Shown: in pieces, positions 13,453 to 21,933 of the stretch
Layout: the number at the start of each line of letters is the position of its first letter
How positions within the stretch are numbered: the first letter of the stretch is position 1
Assembly: GCA_021790675.1 (NCBI GenBank)
Contig: JAJYGN010000026.1
Coordinates: 1 to 53,439, forward strand
Reading direction: 5' to 3'
Origin: Actinomycetes bacterium
GTDB taxonomy: Bacteria; Actinomycetota; Acidimicrobiia; Acidimicrobiales; RAAP-2
DNA: 53,439 nucleotides
Notes under the pieces: model-generated
What the model was told of the DNA's origin: nothing
Databases searched by the model: none
What the model saw: only the letters and a program-made list of their open reading frames with translations
Made by a program: the position numbers and the translations under genes

Positions 13453-15440
13453 TGGTGTAGCTCCTCCATGACGTGGGCCACCAGGGCGTCGGCGTTGAGC
13501 CCGAAGTGCTCGAACAGGTACGGAGCGGGTCCGGAGAGCCCGAAAGTGTCGATACCGATGGCGTGGTCGACGTAGCGGAACCAGCCGAGCGTGGCCCCGG
13601 CCTCGAGTGCGACTGAGGGGACGTCACGGCGCAGTACCGACGCACGGTACGCGTCGCTCTGCTCTTCGAAGCATTCCCAGCAGGGCAGGGCCACGACGCG
13701 AGTCGCGACGCCGCGTCGTGCGAGCTCCTCGTTCGCGGCCAGGCACTGGGACACCTCAGAGCCCGTGCCGACCAAGGTGTAGCGGGCACCGGGGTCCTCG
13801 CGCACGACGTAGCCGCCACGGTGGGCCCCCTCGGCCGACGCCACGGCGTCGTCGCCGTCAAAGACTGCGACGTCCTGGCGCGAGAGGACGAGCGCCGTCG
13901 CCGGGGGATGGGCCTTGGACAGGTAGCGGCCCACGAGGTCGAGCGTCTCGTTCGCGTCGCTCGGGCGCACTACGTGAAGGTGGGGCATCGCCCGCAGGCT
14001 CATCAAGTGCTCGACCGGCTGGTGCGTGGGACCGTCTTCGCCAACGCCCACCGAGTCGTGGGTGAAGACAAACAGCGCGCTGGCGTGACTTAGTGCCGCC
14101 AGGCGAATCGCGGGGCGCATGTAGTCGCTAAAGACGAAAAACGTTGAGCCGACCGGACGCACGCCGCCGTGGTGGGCCTGGCCAACGAGGATGGCGCCCA
14201 TGGCGAACTCGCGCACGCCGTAGTGGATCTGACGACCTCCGGGGTGGGCGACGCCCTGCGCCTGGGTGCCTTTCAAGATGACGCCGGTGTTGTCGGTGAG
14301 ATCGGCCGATCCCGCCGTCATCGCGTGAGTCTGGGGGAAGTACGTGTCCATCGCGCGTTGGAGGGCCTTGCGCGTCGCCACCATGGTGGCGCTCTCGAAG
14401 GGGACGGGGTGTTCCCTGAAGTGGGCGGCACCGTTGGAGTCAAGCTGCTCACGGAGGTGCCGTCCGGCCTCACCCGATGCCGCCAGGCGCTCGTACCACG
14501 CGATGCGCGTCTCGCGGCGTGGCGCCAATCCCTCGAGCAGACCCTCACGAATCGTCGGGTCCAGGTGGAAGGGCTCGTCGACGACGCCGAGGAGGGCCTT
14601 GGCAGCCGAAATCGATTCGGCCGAGAAGGGCGAGCCGTGGGCCTCGCGTCGGTCCATCATGTCCACCGCTGGAAAGCCGATGTGTGAGCGCAGGATGACG
14701 AGCGTGGGCCGCTCGGTCTCGGCCATAGCCTCGTGGGCCGCGGCCTCGAGGGTGTCGGGCAGGTTGGCCGCCTCGCCGAGCTCGATCACGTGCCAGCCGT
14801 AGGCGCGAAATCGCATCGCGGTGTCGTCGTGCAGTGCCAGCTCGGTGGGACCGTCGATGGTGATGTGGTTGTCGTCGTAGAACACGGTGAGTCGATCGAG
14901 GCCGAGTGAGCCCGCGAGCGACGCCGCCTCGTGGCTGATGCCCTCTTCGATACAGCCGTCACCGGCCAGCACCCAGGTGCGGTGGCTCACCAGAGTCTCG
15001 CCGTAGTCCTCGCGCAGGACGCGTTCGGCGATCGCCATGCCGACGCCGTTGGCCACCCCTTGGCCCAGGGGACCCGTCGTTACCTCCACCGTCGGCGCGT
15101 GTCCGCGCTCGGGGTGGCCGGGTGTGCGCGAGTGGGGCTGGCGAAAGTTGCGCAGGTCCTCGCCGCTCAGGTCGTAGCCGAAGGCGTTGGCGAGCCCGTA
15201 CTGCAGGATCGACGCGTGCCCACAGCTGAGAATGAATCGATCCCTGTCGGGCCACTCCGGCGCGGTCGGGTCGTGGCGCATCACGCGATTGAAGAGCGTC
15301 ACGCCGAGGGGAGCGAGCGCCATGGCTGTGCCACTGTGGCCCGACTTGGCCGCCGCGGGGGCGTCCATGGCCAGTGCCACGATCTGACGGATCGCCCGGC
15401 CCTCGAGTTCATTGGCACCGGGATAGAGATCGTCGATCAT
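13449..15440 (-). CDS. tkt: Transketolase
   Basis: A 663-residue thiamine-diphosphate enzyme that transfers two-carbon units in the pentose phosphate pathway. The TPP-binding region GDGCIEEGISHEAASLAG and the following DDNHITIDG are present, along with the N-terminal SGHSGTAMALAPL and the pyrimidine-domain HDSVGVGEDGPTHQP. It is the first gene of the tkt-tal operon. A candidate -10 TACTGT ends 7 nt upstream of the ATG. Confidence 0.96.
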   Translation of the reverse strand: MIDDLYPGANELEGRAIRQIVALAMDAPAAAKSGHSGTAMALAPLGVTLFNRVMRHDPTAPEWPDRDRFILSCGHASILQYGLANAFGYDLSGEDLRNFRQPHSRTPGHPERGHAPTVEVTTGPLGQGVANGVGMAIAERVLREDYGETLVSHRTWVLAGDGCIEEGISHEAASLAGSLGLDRLTVFYDDNHITIDGPTELALHDDTAMRFRAYGWHVIELGEAANLPDTLEAAAHEAMAETERPTLVILRSHIGFPAVDMMDRREAHGSPFSAESISAAKALLGVVDEPFHLDPTIREGLLEGLAPRRETRIAWYERLAASGEAGRHLREQLDSNGAAHFREHPVPFESATMVATRKALQRAMDTYFPQTHAMTAGSADLTDNTGVILKGTQAQGVAHPGGRQIHYGVREFAMGAILVGQAHHGGVRPVGSTFFVFSDYMRPAIRLAALSHASALFVFTHDSVGVGEDGPTHQPVEHLMSLRAMPHLHVVRPSDANETLDLVGRYLSKAHPPATALVLSRQDVAVFDGDDAVASAEGAHRGGYVVREDPGARYTLVGTGSEVSQCLAANEELARRGVATRVVALPCWECFEEQSDAYRASVLRRDVPSVALEAGATLGWFRYVDHAIGIDTFGLSGPAPYLFEHFGLNADALVAHVMEELHQ

Positions 15441-15447
15441 GGCTAGA

Positions 15448-15453
15448 ACAGTA
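15448..15453 (-). promoter_or_regulatory. Candidate -10 of tkt-tal
   Basis: TACTGT on the minus strand ends 7 nt before the tkt ATG, suggesting a leaderless or near-leaderless mRNA. I see no convincing -35. It shares the 58-bp divergent gap with the thioesterase promoter. Confidence 0.45.
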
Positions 15454-15486
15454 ACAATTCGTCGCGGGGCCCGACCGAACCAGGGC

Positions 15487-15492
15487 TAGCCT
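15487..15492 (+). promoter_or_regulatory. Leaderless -10 of the thioesterase gene
   Basis: TAGCCT ends exactly 6 nt before the GTG at 15499. No Shine-Dalgarno is seen. The same hexamer and spacing recur at lepB. Confidence 0.55.
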
Positions 15493-15498
15493 CGGGTC

Positions 15499-15897
15499 GT
15501 GCCACTCCAGGTGCCGCCGAACTGCGATCTCACCCTCGGGCTGACCTGTCTGGACAAGAACACGCCGGGCACGAGCGTCTGGTCGATGATTGCCGACGAG
15601 CGATTCGCCAACCCGGCCGGGCTCGTTCAGGGCGGCTTCCTCGGGGCCTTCGCCGACTCCGCAATGGGCGCCTGCGCCGTGTCGAGCATCGGAACTCGCA
15701 AGGTCTACGTCACCAACACGGAGATGAAAATTTCGTTTCTCCGCCCGGTCCTGGTCGGCTCCCGGCTGACCTGCACCGCCACGAGCACCAAGGAGGGCCG
15801 CAGCGTCGTTTTCGTCGCCGCGCGCATCACCGATGACACACACAACCTCGTGGCCACGGCGAGCTCGAGCTACCTGGTCAAAGAGCGCAGTGAGTAG
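15499..15897 (+). CDS. PaaI-type hotdog-fold thioesterase
   Basis: A 132-residue single hotdog domain of the PaaI / acyl-CoA thioesterase family. The long helix with NPAGLVQGGFLGAFADSAMG and the following strand TNTEMKISFLRPV are the family hallmarks. Such enzymes hydrolyse acyl-CoA thioesters, often aryl-CoAs, but the substrate cannot be read here. The GTG start is supported by the TAGCCT -10 placed 6 nt before it. Its TAG stop forms the first half of the -10 for the next gene. Confidence 0.85.
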   Translation: MPLQVPPNCDLTLGLTCLDKNTPGTSVWSMIADERFANPAGLVQGGFLGAFADSAMGACAVSSIGTRKVYVTNTEMKISFLRPVLVGSRLTCTATSTKEGRSVVFVAARITDDTHNLVATASSSYLVKERSE

Positions 15898-15900
15898 GCT
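15895..15900 (+). promoter_or_regulatory. Leaderless -10 overlapping a stop codon
   Basis: TAGGCT begins with the TAG stop of the thioesterase gene and ends 6 nt before the GTG at 15907. One trinucleotide would serve both as stop codon and as half of the -10. Confidence 0.5.
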
Positions 15901-15906
15901 GAGGCC

Positions 15907-16260
15907 GTGAAGCTTCCGTCCTGGCGCAAGGTCATGAAGGGCGCCTCGCTCCAGCGTGACTTCGACGAGATTCGCTCACTGCTCGTGCGCTACGTGAAGG
16001 AAGAGACGGTCCAGCCCCTCAAGGACCTGGGTCGCTACGCGCTCTACGGTGCCGTCGGCTCGGTCTTCGTGGGCTTCGGCGCCCTATTGCTGCTGATGGG
16101 CGCGCTGCGCTTCCTCCAGGGCGAGTTCCCCGTCCTCGACGGTTCGCTCTCGTGGCTGCCGTACCTGATCGTCGCGGCCGTCGCGGCAATCGTGATCGTC
16201 CTGACGGCCTGGCGCATTGTCAGCGGTGAGGCCAAGCGGCGCCTGAAGAAGTCCACGTGA
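15907..16260 (+). CDS. Small membrane protein, YqjE/phage-holin-like family
   Basis: A 117-residue protein with a basic, amphipathic N-terminus, two hydrophobic segments (about residues 46-69 and 80-104) joined by a short loop, and a basic C-terminus (GEAKRRLKKST). This layout resembles the YqjE / putative actinobacterial holin-X families, which are stress-associated inner-membrane proteins of unknown function. It is not evidence of a prophage; nothing phage-like surrounds it. The stop overlaps the next GTG as GTGA. Confidence 0.7.
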   Translation: MKLPSWRKVMKGASLQRDFDEIRSLLVRYVKEETVQPLKDLGRYALYGAVGSVFVGFGALLLLMGALRFLQGEFPVLDGSLSWLPYLIVAAVAAIVIVLTAWRIVSGEAKRRLKKST

Positions 16261-16448
16261 GTCACGACTCGGCCACGCGACGCGAGCTGGCGAATTCGTT
16301 GCGGGCCCTGCTGCCGGCGGTTGAGCCGATCAAGGATGCCGCAGAGCAGCCGGCGACCATCGCCTCGGTGGGCGTCGGGGGCCTGCTGACGGGCTATTTC
16401 TGGGGGCGGCTGCGCGGGCGACGAATCGCGAAGCGACGTCGACGTTGA
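16257..16448 (+). CDS. Small protein with one membrane segment, unknown function
   Basis: A 63-residue protein. The N-terminal half is helical and polar (RRELANSLRALLPAVEPIKDA), followed by a short Gly/Ala-rich hydrophobic stretch (ASVGVGGLLTGYFWGRL) and a very basic tail (RRIAKRRRR). A single membrane-anchored helix with a cytoplasmic positive tail is likely. The GTG start overlaps the TGA of the previous gene. I do not recognise a named family. Confidence 0.6.
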   Translation: MSHDSATRRELANSLRALLPAVEPIKDAAEQPATIASVGVGGLLTGYFWGRLRGRRIAKRRRR

Positions 16449-16597
16449 TTCTCCGCCTCGCCCGTATCGCCATGCGTAGCGCAACCCTTCGAGGGTTGAG
16501 CCAGCGCTCGTCGAAGTGGCTGGCCGTTGGGGCCATGATCGGCGTGCTGCGCGTGCTCGAGCGCCGTGGTCAGAAGCTCAGTCGTCGCGCGCGATGA
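16445..16597 (+). CDS. Putative 50-residue basic protein between the membrane-protein gene and trmI
   Basis: A short open frame that fills the space to trmI. It can start at TTG 16445, overlapping the previous TGA, or at ATG 16472 (41 residues). It ends with a TGA that overlaps the trmI ATG as ATGA. The product is basic with a short Ala/Gly/Val-rich stretch (WLAVGAMIGVLRVLE), much like the protein before it. Tight four-base overlaps at both ends and G/C-rich third positions support real translation. There is no family match I can name. Confidence 0.5.
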   Translation: MILRLARIAMRSATLRGLSQRSSKWLAVGAMIGVLRVLERRGQKLSRRAR

Positions 16598-17367
16598 ACG
16601 CTGAACTTCGCCCGGGTGAACGGGTCATGCTGATCGACGCCAAGGACCGGCGCTACCTGATCACCCTGCGTGAGGGGGGTGCGTTTCACACCCACGCCGG
16701 CATCGTCCAGCACGATGATCTGATCGGTGTGAGCGAGGGAACGGTCGTGAGTGGTTCGGGGGAGCGTAGCTTCCTCGTCCTTCGCCCGACGCTGTCCGAC
16801 GTTGTCCTGAAGATGCCCCGCGGCGCCCAGGTCATCTATCCCAAGGACCTAGGCGCGATCCTTATGCAGGCCGACATCGCGCCGGGCATGCGCGTGCTCG
16901 AAGCCGGAGTGGGCTCGGGGGCGCTCTCGATGACCCTGCTGCGCGCGGGGGCAATGATCACCGCCTACGAGATTCGCGAGGACTTCGCCGAGCAGGCTCG
17001 ACGCAACGTCGTCGACCAGTTGGGACCCGAGGTCGCCTACGAGATTCACATCCGTGACGTCACCCAGGGAATCGAGCACCGCGATTTCGATCGCGTGATC
17101 CTGGACATGCCCGAACCCTGGGACGTCGTCGCCCACGCCGAGAACGCCCTACGCCCCGGTGGGATCTTTCTCGCATACCTGCCAACCATCAATCAGGTTC
17201 AGCAGCTACGTGACACTCTGCGCGACGCGGCCTTCGGCCTGGAAGAGACGGTCGAGATTCTTCGGAGAACCTGGCATGTGGAGCGCCGCTCGGTACGTCC
17301 GGACCACCGGATGGTGGCGCACACGGGATTCCTCACCAGTGCGCGGCGTCTGGTGAAAAAGGGCTAG
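16594..17367 (+). CDS. trmI: tRNA (adenine-58-N1)-methyltransferase TrmI
   Basis: A 257-residue SAM-dependent methyltransferase that makes m1A58 in the T loop of tRNA. An N-terminal beta domain (GERVMLIDAKDRRYLITL) precedes the Rossmann domain with SAM motif I VLEAGVGSGALS and the downstream RVILDMPEPW motif. The ATG at 16594 gives the usual N-terminus and overlaps the preceding TGA. Actinobacteria commonly place this gene just before arc/mpa, as here (for example Rv2118c near mpa). Its stop shares the bases CTAG with the convergent ferredoxin gene. Confidence 0.93.
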   Translation: MNAELRPGERVMLIDAKDRRYLITLREGGAFHTHAGIVQHDDLIGVSEGTVVSGSGERSFLVLRPTLSDVVLKMPRGAQVIYPKDLGAILMQADIAPGMRVLEAGVGSGALSMTLLRAGAMITAYEIREDFAEQARRNVVDQLGPEVAYEIHIRDVTQGIEHRDFDRVILDMPEPWDVVAHAENALRPGGIFLAYLPTINQVQQLRDTLRDAAFGLEETVEILRRTWHVERRSVRPDHRMVAHTGFLTSARRLVKKG

Positions 17368-17600
17368 TCGCGCTCGATGAAGATGCACTCGCCGGGGCAC
17401 TCTTCGGAGGCCTCGACCACGGCGTCCTCGAGTCCGTCGGGCACGACCGCGACGCCCTGGGCGCCGCCGGGGTTGTTGCGCACGACGTCGCCTTCCTTCA
17501 CGTAGGCGAGGCCGTCGTCGAGGAGCGTAAAGACCGCAGGACAGATTTCCTCACACAGGCCATCGCCGGTGCACAGGTCCTGGTCGATCCAAACTTTCAT
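17364..17600 (-). CDS. Small 3Fe-4S type ferredoxin
   Basis: A 78-residue acidic ferredoxin. The cysteine pattern C10-x5-C16-x3-C20-P near the N-terminus and ECPGEC near the C-terminus match single-cluster (3Fe-4S) ferredoxins of Actinobacteria, which often donate electrons to P450 enzymes. The ATG at 17600 is chosen because GGAGGA sits 6 nt upstream; the open frame extends 18 codons further without homology. A P450 occurs at 42161, but the two loci are far apart and no link is shown. Confidence 0.88.
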   Translation of the reverse strand: MKVWIDQDLCTGDGLCEEICPAVFTLLDDGLAYVKEGDVVRNNPGGAQGVAVVPDGLEDAVVEASEECPGECIFIERD

Positions 17601-17631
17601 GAACTTCCTCCGTGGCGCGTTCCGAGATGCC

Positions 17632-17637
17632 ACTTTA
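17632..17637 (-). promoter_or_regulatory. Candidate -10 of the ferredoxin gene
   Basis: TAAAGT on the minus strand lies 31 nt before the ferredoxin ATG, leaving a leader with the GGAGGA ribosome binding site. The -35 is unclear. Confidence 0.4.
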
Positions 17638-17684
17638 GCGGTCGTCGGCCCCACTCCTGACGACCTGACCCCTCGGGCCTCACC

Positions 17685-17690
17685 TATGGT
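17685..17690 (+). promoter_or_regulatory. Leaderless -10 of the proteasome operon
   Basis: TATGGT ends exactly 6 nt before the arc ATG, with no Shine-Dalgarno. It would drive arc, dop, pup, prcB, prcA and pafA, whose gaps are all short. Confidence 0.6.
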
Positions 17691-17696
17691 GAAGCC

Positions 17697-19424
17697 ATGG
17701 ACGGCTCAGAGAGATTTCCGAACCCCGCCCAGGGGCGCGTTGAGGGTGCGCGCCCGTCACGCGAGGGTGATTTGGCCGCGGCGCTGCGGCGCATCGAGAT
17801 GCTCGAGGAGCAGCTCCTTGAGTCGCGAGGGCAGTTGGCCCAGACCCGTTCGAACAACGAAAAGTTGACCATCACCATCCAGCAGACTCGCGACCAGATC
17901 GCCGCCCTTCGCGACGAGGTGGAAAAGCTCACCCAGCCGCCAGCGGTCTACGGAACGTTCGCCGACTTCAACGACGACGGCACGGTCGACGTCTTCGCCT
18001 CGGGACGCAAGATGCGTGTCGCCCTGCACCCGGGCATCGACCCGCGCGAGGTCTCGCGCGGCAACGAGGTGGTTCTCAACGAGTCCTTCACGGTCATCGC
18101 CGTGCGCGAGGCGGACGGCCAGGGTGAGGTAGTCACCGTCAAGGAGGTGCTCGACGGACGTCGGGTCCTGATCTACGGGCGTTCCGACGAAGAGCGTGTA
18201 GTGGAGATGGCCGACTCGCTGGCCGACGTGCGCCTGCGCAGCGGCGACGCGGTGCTGCTCGACCTGCGCTCGAACCTGCTCACCGAGCGCCTGGTGCGCC
18301 AGGAGGCCGAAGAACTCGTCCTCGAAGAGGTGCCCGACATCACCTACGCCGACGTGGGCGGCCTCGACGCACAGATCGAGTCCATCGTCGACGCCGTCGA
18401 ATTGCCCTACCTGCACCGCGCACTCTTTCAGGACTACGAGCTGCCGGCGCCCAAGGGGATCCTCCTCTACGGTCCGCCGGGATGCGGCAAGACGCTGATC
18501 GCCAAGGCGGTGGCCAACTCACTCTCGGCGAAGGTCGCCGAGATGACGGGCAATCGCAACGTTCGCTCCTACTTCTTGAACATCAAGGGTCCTGAGCTGC
18601 TCAATAAGTACGTCGGCGAGACGGAGCGCCAGATCCGCCTGGTGTTCCAGCGCGCGCGAGAAAAGGCCGAAGAGGGCGTGCCGGTCATCGTGTTCTTCGA
18701 CGAGATGGACTCGTTGTTTCGTACGCGCGGCACGGGAATCAGCTCGGACATGGAGTCGACCATCGTGCCCCAGCTCCTCGCTGAGATCGACGGCGTGGAG
18801 TCCCTGCGAGACGTGATCGTGATCGGTGCGACCAACCGCGAGGATCTCATCGACCCGGCCATTCTGCGCCCGGGCCGCCTCGACGTGAAGATCAAGATCG
18901 AACGGCCCGACGCGGAGGCGGCGAGCTCGATCTTCCAGCGCTATCTGCACCGCGGCCTGCCCATCGACGAGCATCAGGTCCGCGAGCTCGGTGGGGGAGA
19001 CCGCGACAAGGCGGTGTCAGTGATGATCGAACAGACCGTGGCCGGGATGTATCGCATCGACGATGAGAACCGCTTCCTTGAGGTGACCTACCAGGGCGGT
19101 GACAAGGAAGTGCTGTACTTCAAGGACTTCGCCTCGGGTGCAATGATTGAGAACGTCGTTCGTCGGGCGAAGAAGCTCGCCGTCAAGCGCGAGATTGCCG
19201 GCAACGGCCGGGGACTTCGGGTCGAGGACCTCACCGAGTCGATCCGCCAGGAGTTCCGCGAAAATGAGGACTTGCCCAACACGACCAACCCCGATGACTG
19301 GGCTCGCATTTCGGGCAAGAAGGGTGAGCGCATCGTCTTTATCCGTACCCTCGTCAATCGCGAAGAGGCCAACGTGAACGGCGGGCGCTCGATTCAGCAC
19401 GTCGGAACCGGCCAGTACCTCTAG
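17697..19424 (+). CDS. arc: Proteasomal AAA ATPase ARC/Mpa
   Basis: A 575-residue hexameric unfoldase that recognises pupylated proteins through its N-terminal coiled coil and feeds them to the 20S core. Domains are: coiled coil (about residues 20-80, [18 protein letters not shown]), two OB folds (about 80-240), and an AAA domain with Walker A GPPGCGKT at 259-266 and Walker [11 protein letters not shown] near 330-338. The C-terminus ends GQYL, a HbYX-type tail for docking into the alpha ring, as in mycobacterial Mpa. The start is supported by the TATGGT -10. Confidence 0.97.
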   Translation: MDGSERFPNPAQGRVEGARPSREGDLAAALRRIEMLEEQLLESRGQLAQTRSNNEKLTITIQQTRDQIAALRDEVEKLTQPPAVYGTFADFNDDGTVDVFASGRKMRVALHPGIDPREVSRGNEVVLNESFTVIAVREADGQGEVVTVKEVLDGRRVLIYGRSDEERVVEMADSLADVRLRSGDAVLLDLRSNLLTERLVRQEAEELVLEEVPDITYADVGGLDAQIESIVDAVELPYLHRALFQDYELPAPKGILLYGPPGCGKTLIAKAVANSLSAKVAEMTGNRNVRSYFLNIKGPELLNKYVGETERQIRLVFQRAREKAEEGVPVIVFFDEMDSLFRTRGTGISSDMESTIVPQLLAEIDGVESLRDVIVIGATNREDLIDPAILRPGRLDVKIKIERPDAEAASSIFQRYLHRGLPIDEHQVRELGGGDRDKAVSVMIEQTVAGMYRIDDENRFLEVTYQGGDKEVLYFKDFASGAMIENVVRRAKKLAVKREIAGNGRGLRVEDLTESIRQEFRENEDLPNTTNPDDWARISGKKGERIVFIRTLVNREEANVNGGRSIQHVGTGQYL

Positions 19425-19434
19425 GTCCATTGGC

Positions 19435-20922
19435 GTGGCGATAGAGAAGGTCCTCGGGATCGAGACCGAATACGGGATCGCGGGCGGGCCCGACCAGGAT
19501 CCGATCCTGGCTTCGAGCATCATCGTCAACGCCTACGCCCAGCAGGGGGCCTCGCGCATCAACTGGGACTTCGAAGGCGAGACGCCTGACCTCGACGCGC
19601 GGGGGCTTTCGGGGCTGACCGCGTTCGCTCCGATCGTCGAGACCCATCTGGCCAACACGGTCCTGTCCAATGGCGCGCGTCTCTACGTCGATCACGCCCA
19701 CCCCGAATATTCCTCGCCCGAGTGTCGCACGCCCCTCGAGGCGACCCTCTACGACATCGCCGGCGAAGAGGTGATGCGCCGCGCCCTCAGCGCGGCCAAC
19801 GCAGGCCTCGAACCTCCCGACGCGATCACCATGTACAAGAACAACTCCGACGGCAAGGGGAACTCCTACGGCACCCACGAGAACTACCTCGTGAGCCGCA
19901 AGGTGGACTTCTCCGACGTGGTGCGCGCGATGGTGCCGCACTTCGTCTCGCGCCAGGTCGTGGTGGGTGCGGGCAAGGTCGGCGCGGAGACCGACGACGC
20001 GTTGAGCCACGCTCCGTCGTTCCAGCTAAGCCAGCGTGCCGAGTTTTTCGAAGAGGTCGTGGGACTCGAGACCACCCTGAAGCGGCCGATCATCAACACC
20101 CGCGACGAACCGCACTCCGATGCGGAGCGCTTTCGCCGACTCCACGTCATCATCGGCGACGCGAACATGAGTCAGGTCGCCACCTTCGTCAAGCTCGGCT
20201 CCACGGCGCTGCTGCTCGCCGTGCTCGAGGACCGTGGCGCGGCCGTCTTTCCGCCCTCGCCTCGCCATCCAGTTCGCGCAGTGCGCCACTTCGCCCTCGA
20301 CCCGAGCCTTCAGGCGGTCGAACAGGCTGACAACGGTGAGAGCTACAGCGCCTGGGACCTCCAGGACGCCCTCTGGCACCTCGCCCAGGACTACGTGGCC
20401 GACACGGGCGCGAGCGCCGTGGCCCCCGAGACCGAAGTGGCCGAGATCCTTACCCAGTGGCGCGAGATGCTCGACGGCGTGCGTGCAGACCCCTCGGGCG
20501 TCGCCGACCGGGTGGACTGGGCCGCCAAGCAACGCGTCCTGCAGGGCTATCGCGAGCGCCACGACCTGTCCGACACCGACGCGCGCCTGCGCGCAATCGA
20601 CCTGCAGTACCACGACTTGCGGCCCGAGAGGTCCCTCTCGGCACGGGTGGGGCTACGGCGTCTCTTCGAGGTGTCGCCGGTGCGCGACGCCGTCCACAAC
20701 CCCCCGCGCAGCACCCGGGCTTTCTTTCGCGGCCGGTGCGTCGAGCGCTTTCCCGACGAGATCGTGGCAGCGAATTGGGACTCACTCGTCTTCGATCTGG
20801 GCGACGGACCGCTCCAGCGCGTGCCCATGATGGACCCCCTGCGGGGTACCGCAGATTTGACCGAGAACTTGCTAGAAACGAGTACGAGCGCCGCCGACCT
20901 ACTGAGGGCGCTCGACGGCTAG
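19435..20922 (+). CDS. dop: Depupylase / Pup deamidase Dop
   Basis: A 495-residue carboxylate-amine ligase of the PafA/Dop family. The N-terminus IEKVLGIETEYGIAGG and the segments MYKNNSDGKGNSYGTHENY and INTRDEPHSDAERFRRLHVIIGD are family signatures. Dop, rather than PafA, is indicated by the longer protein and by the extra loop region between residues about 40 and 70 (PDLDARGLSGLT). Dop converts the C-terminal Gln of Pup to Glu and also removes Pup from substrates. The next gene encodes a Pup ending in Gln, so Dop activity is needed. The GTG start lies 10 nt after the arc stop. Confidence 0.95.
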   Translation: MAIEKVLGIETEYGIAGGPDQDPILASSIIVNAYAQQGASRINWDFEGETPDLDARGLSGLTAFAPIVETHLANTVLSNGARLYVDHAHPEYSSPECRTPLEATLYDIAGEEVMRRALSAANAGLEPPDAITMYKNNSDGKGNSYGTHENYLVSRKVDFSDVVRAMVPHFVSRQVVVGAGKVGAETDDALSHAPSFQLSQRAEFFEEVVGLETTLKRPIINTRDEPHSDAERFRRLHVIIGDANMSQVATFVKLGSTALLLAVLEDRGAAVFPPSPRHPVRAVRHFALDPSLQAVEQADNGESYSAWDLQDALWHLAQDYVADTGASAVAPETEVAEILTQWREMLDGVRADPSGVADRVDWAAKQRVLQGYRERHDLSDTDARLRAIDLQYHDLRPERSLSARVGLRRLFEVSPVRDAVHNPPRSTRAFFRGRCVERFPDEIVAANWDSLVFDLGDGPLQRVPMMDPLRGTADLTENLLETSTSAADLLRALDG

Positions 20923-20932
20923 AACGGATTGT

Positions 20933-21127
20933 ATGACTGAGCAGGAAAGAATTCAGAAGCAACGCACCACTCGGACCGCTGCGGAGGCGCCCGAGGTGAG
21001 CATCGACACGACCAAGGGTGAGCAGTTGAAGGCCGATCTCGACGACCTGCTGGACGAGATCGACGAAGTCCTCGAAGAGAACGCCGAGGAGTTCGTGCGC
21101 AACTACGTTCAAAAGGGCGGTCAGTAG
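20933..21127 (+). CDS. pup: Prokaryotic ubiquitin-like protein Pup
   Basis: A 64-residue, highly acidic, mainly disordered protein that is the degradation tag. The C-terminal half has the coiled-coil binding region (LKADLDDLLDEIDEVLEENAEEF) that engages ARC, and the end is VQKGGQ. The terminal GGQ, not GGE, means Dop must deamidate it before PafA can ligate it to lysines. It sits 10 nt after dop and 2 nt before prcB. Confidence 0.97.
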   Translation: MTEQERIQKQRTTRTAAEAPEVSIDTTKGEQLKADLDDLLDEIDEVLEENAEEFVRNYVQKGGQ

Positions 21128-21129
21128 CC

Positions 21130-21933
21130 GTGGGCCTGCCGCTCTTTAGCGCGACCCAGGATCCCGGTCCCTCCTTCTACCAGTTCTCCCAGGCCGCCGG
21201 TGTGGCTTTTCCGGTGGATGTCGCCGGCGCCGGCGAAGGGCTTTCGGCCCACGCAACGACGGTGATCGCCGTTCGCTTCGTGGGCGGCGTCGTGATGGTC
21301 GGTGACCGTCAGGCGACGGGCAGTTATATCGCGAGTCGCGATGTGCGAAAGATCGAGGCCGCGGACCAGTACACGGCGATCGCCATTTCGGGTACGGCCG
21401 CACGCGGCATGGAGTTCATCCGTATGGCTCAGCTCTCCTTCGAGCACTACGAGAAGATGACTAACTCGACCCTGAGCCTCGAGGGCAAGGCCAACTACTT
21501 GTCGCCGATCATCCAGCGCAACAACCTCACATCGCCACTGATCGTGATTCCCCTGCTGGCAGGCTGGGACTCCAGCCACCAGATGGGACGAATCTTCGAG
21601 TACGACGGCGCCGGAGGAGCCTACGAGCGCCACGACTTCGCCACGATCGGTTCGGGATCTCCCTTCGCCGAGAGCGCACTGCGTCTGGGCTTTCGCGCCG
21701 ACCTCGACATGGAGGCCGCACTCGAACTTGGGGCCCTCGCCCTCTATGAGGCGGGGGACAACGACCCGAGCACCGGGGGTCCGGACTTCGTGCGCGGGCT
21801 CTTTCCCATGATGGTCGTGATCGACGCCGGTGGATATCGCGAGATCACGAACGACGAGGTCGGCGAGCGCTTTCGCGCGATCAGCGAGCGACGCACGAGC
21901 ACCGGCGGCGTGCCGGGGGGCACACTGCGATGA
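21130..21933 (+). CDS. prcB: 20S proteasome beta subunit
   Basis: A 267-residue catalytic subunit. A 42-residue propeptide precedes the nucleophile Thr43 (HA-TTVIAVRF), which is exposed by autocleavage. The conserved downstream elements VMVGDRQAT (Asp) and the lysine in VRKIEAADQYTAIA are present. The GTG start is 2 nt after the pup stop, and the TGA overlaps the prcA ATG, giving coupled synthesis of beta and alpha subunits. Confidence 0.97.
   Translation: MGLPLFSATQDPGPSFYQFSQAAGVAFPVDVAGAGEGLSAHATTVIAVRFVGGVVMVGDRQATGSYIASRDVRKIEAADQYTAIAISGTAARGMEFIRMAQLSFEHYEKMTNSTLSLEGKANYLSPIIQRNNLTSPLIVIPLLAGWDSSHQMGRIFEYDGAGGAYERHDFATIGSGSPFAESALRLGFRADLDMEAALELGALALYEAGDNDPSTGGPDFVRGLFPMMVVIDAGGYREITNDEVGERFRAISERRTSTGGVPGGTLR

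Noticed and set aside
15907..16260. Phage remnant, because of a holin-like protein
   Set aside because: No other phage gene or attachment repeat is near, and the YqjE-like family is a common chromosomal membrane protein.
17364..17600. Ferredoxin as redox partner of the P450 at 42161
   Set aside because: The two genes are 25 kb apart with unrelated neighbours, so the sequence gives no support for a pair.
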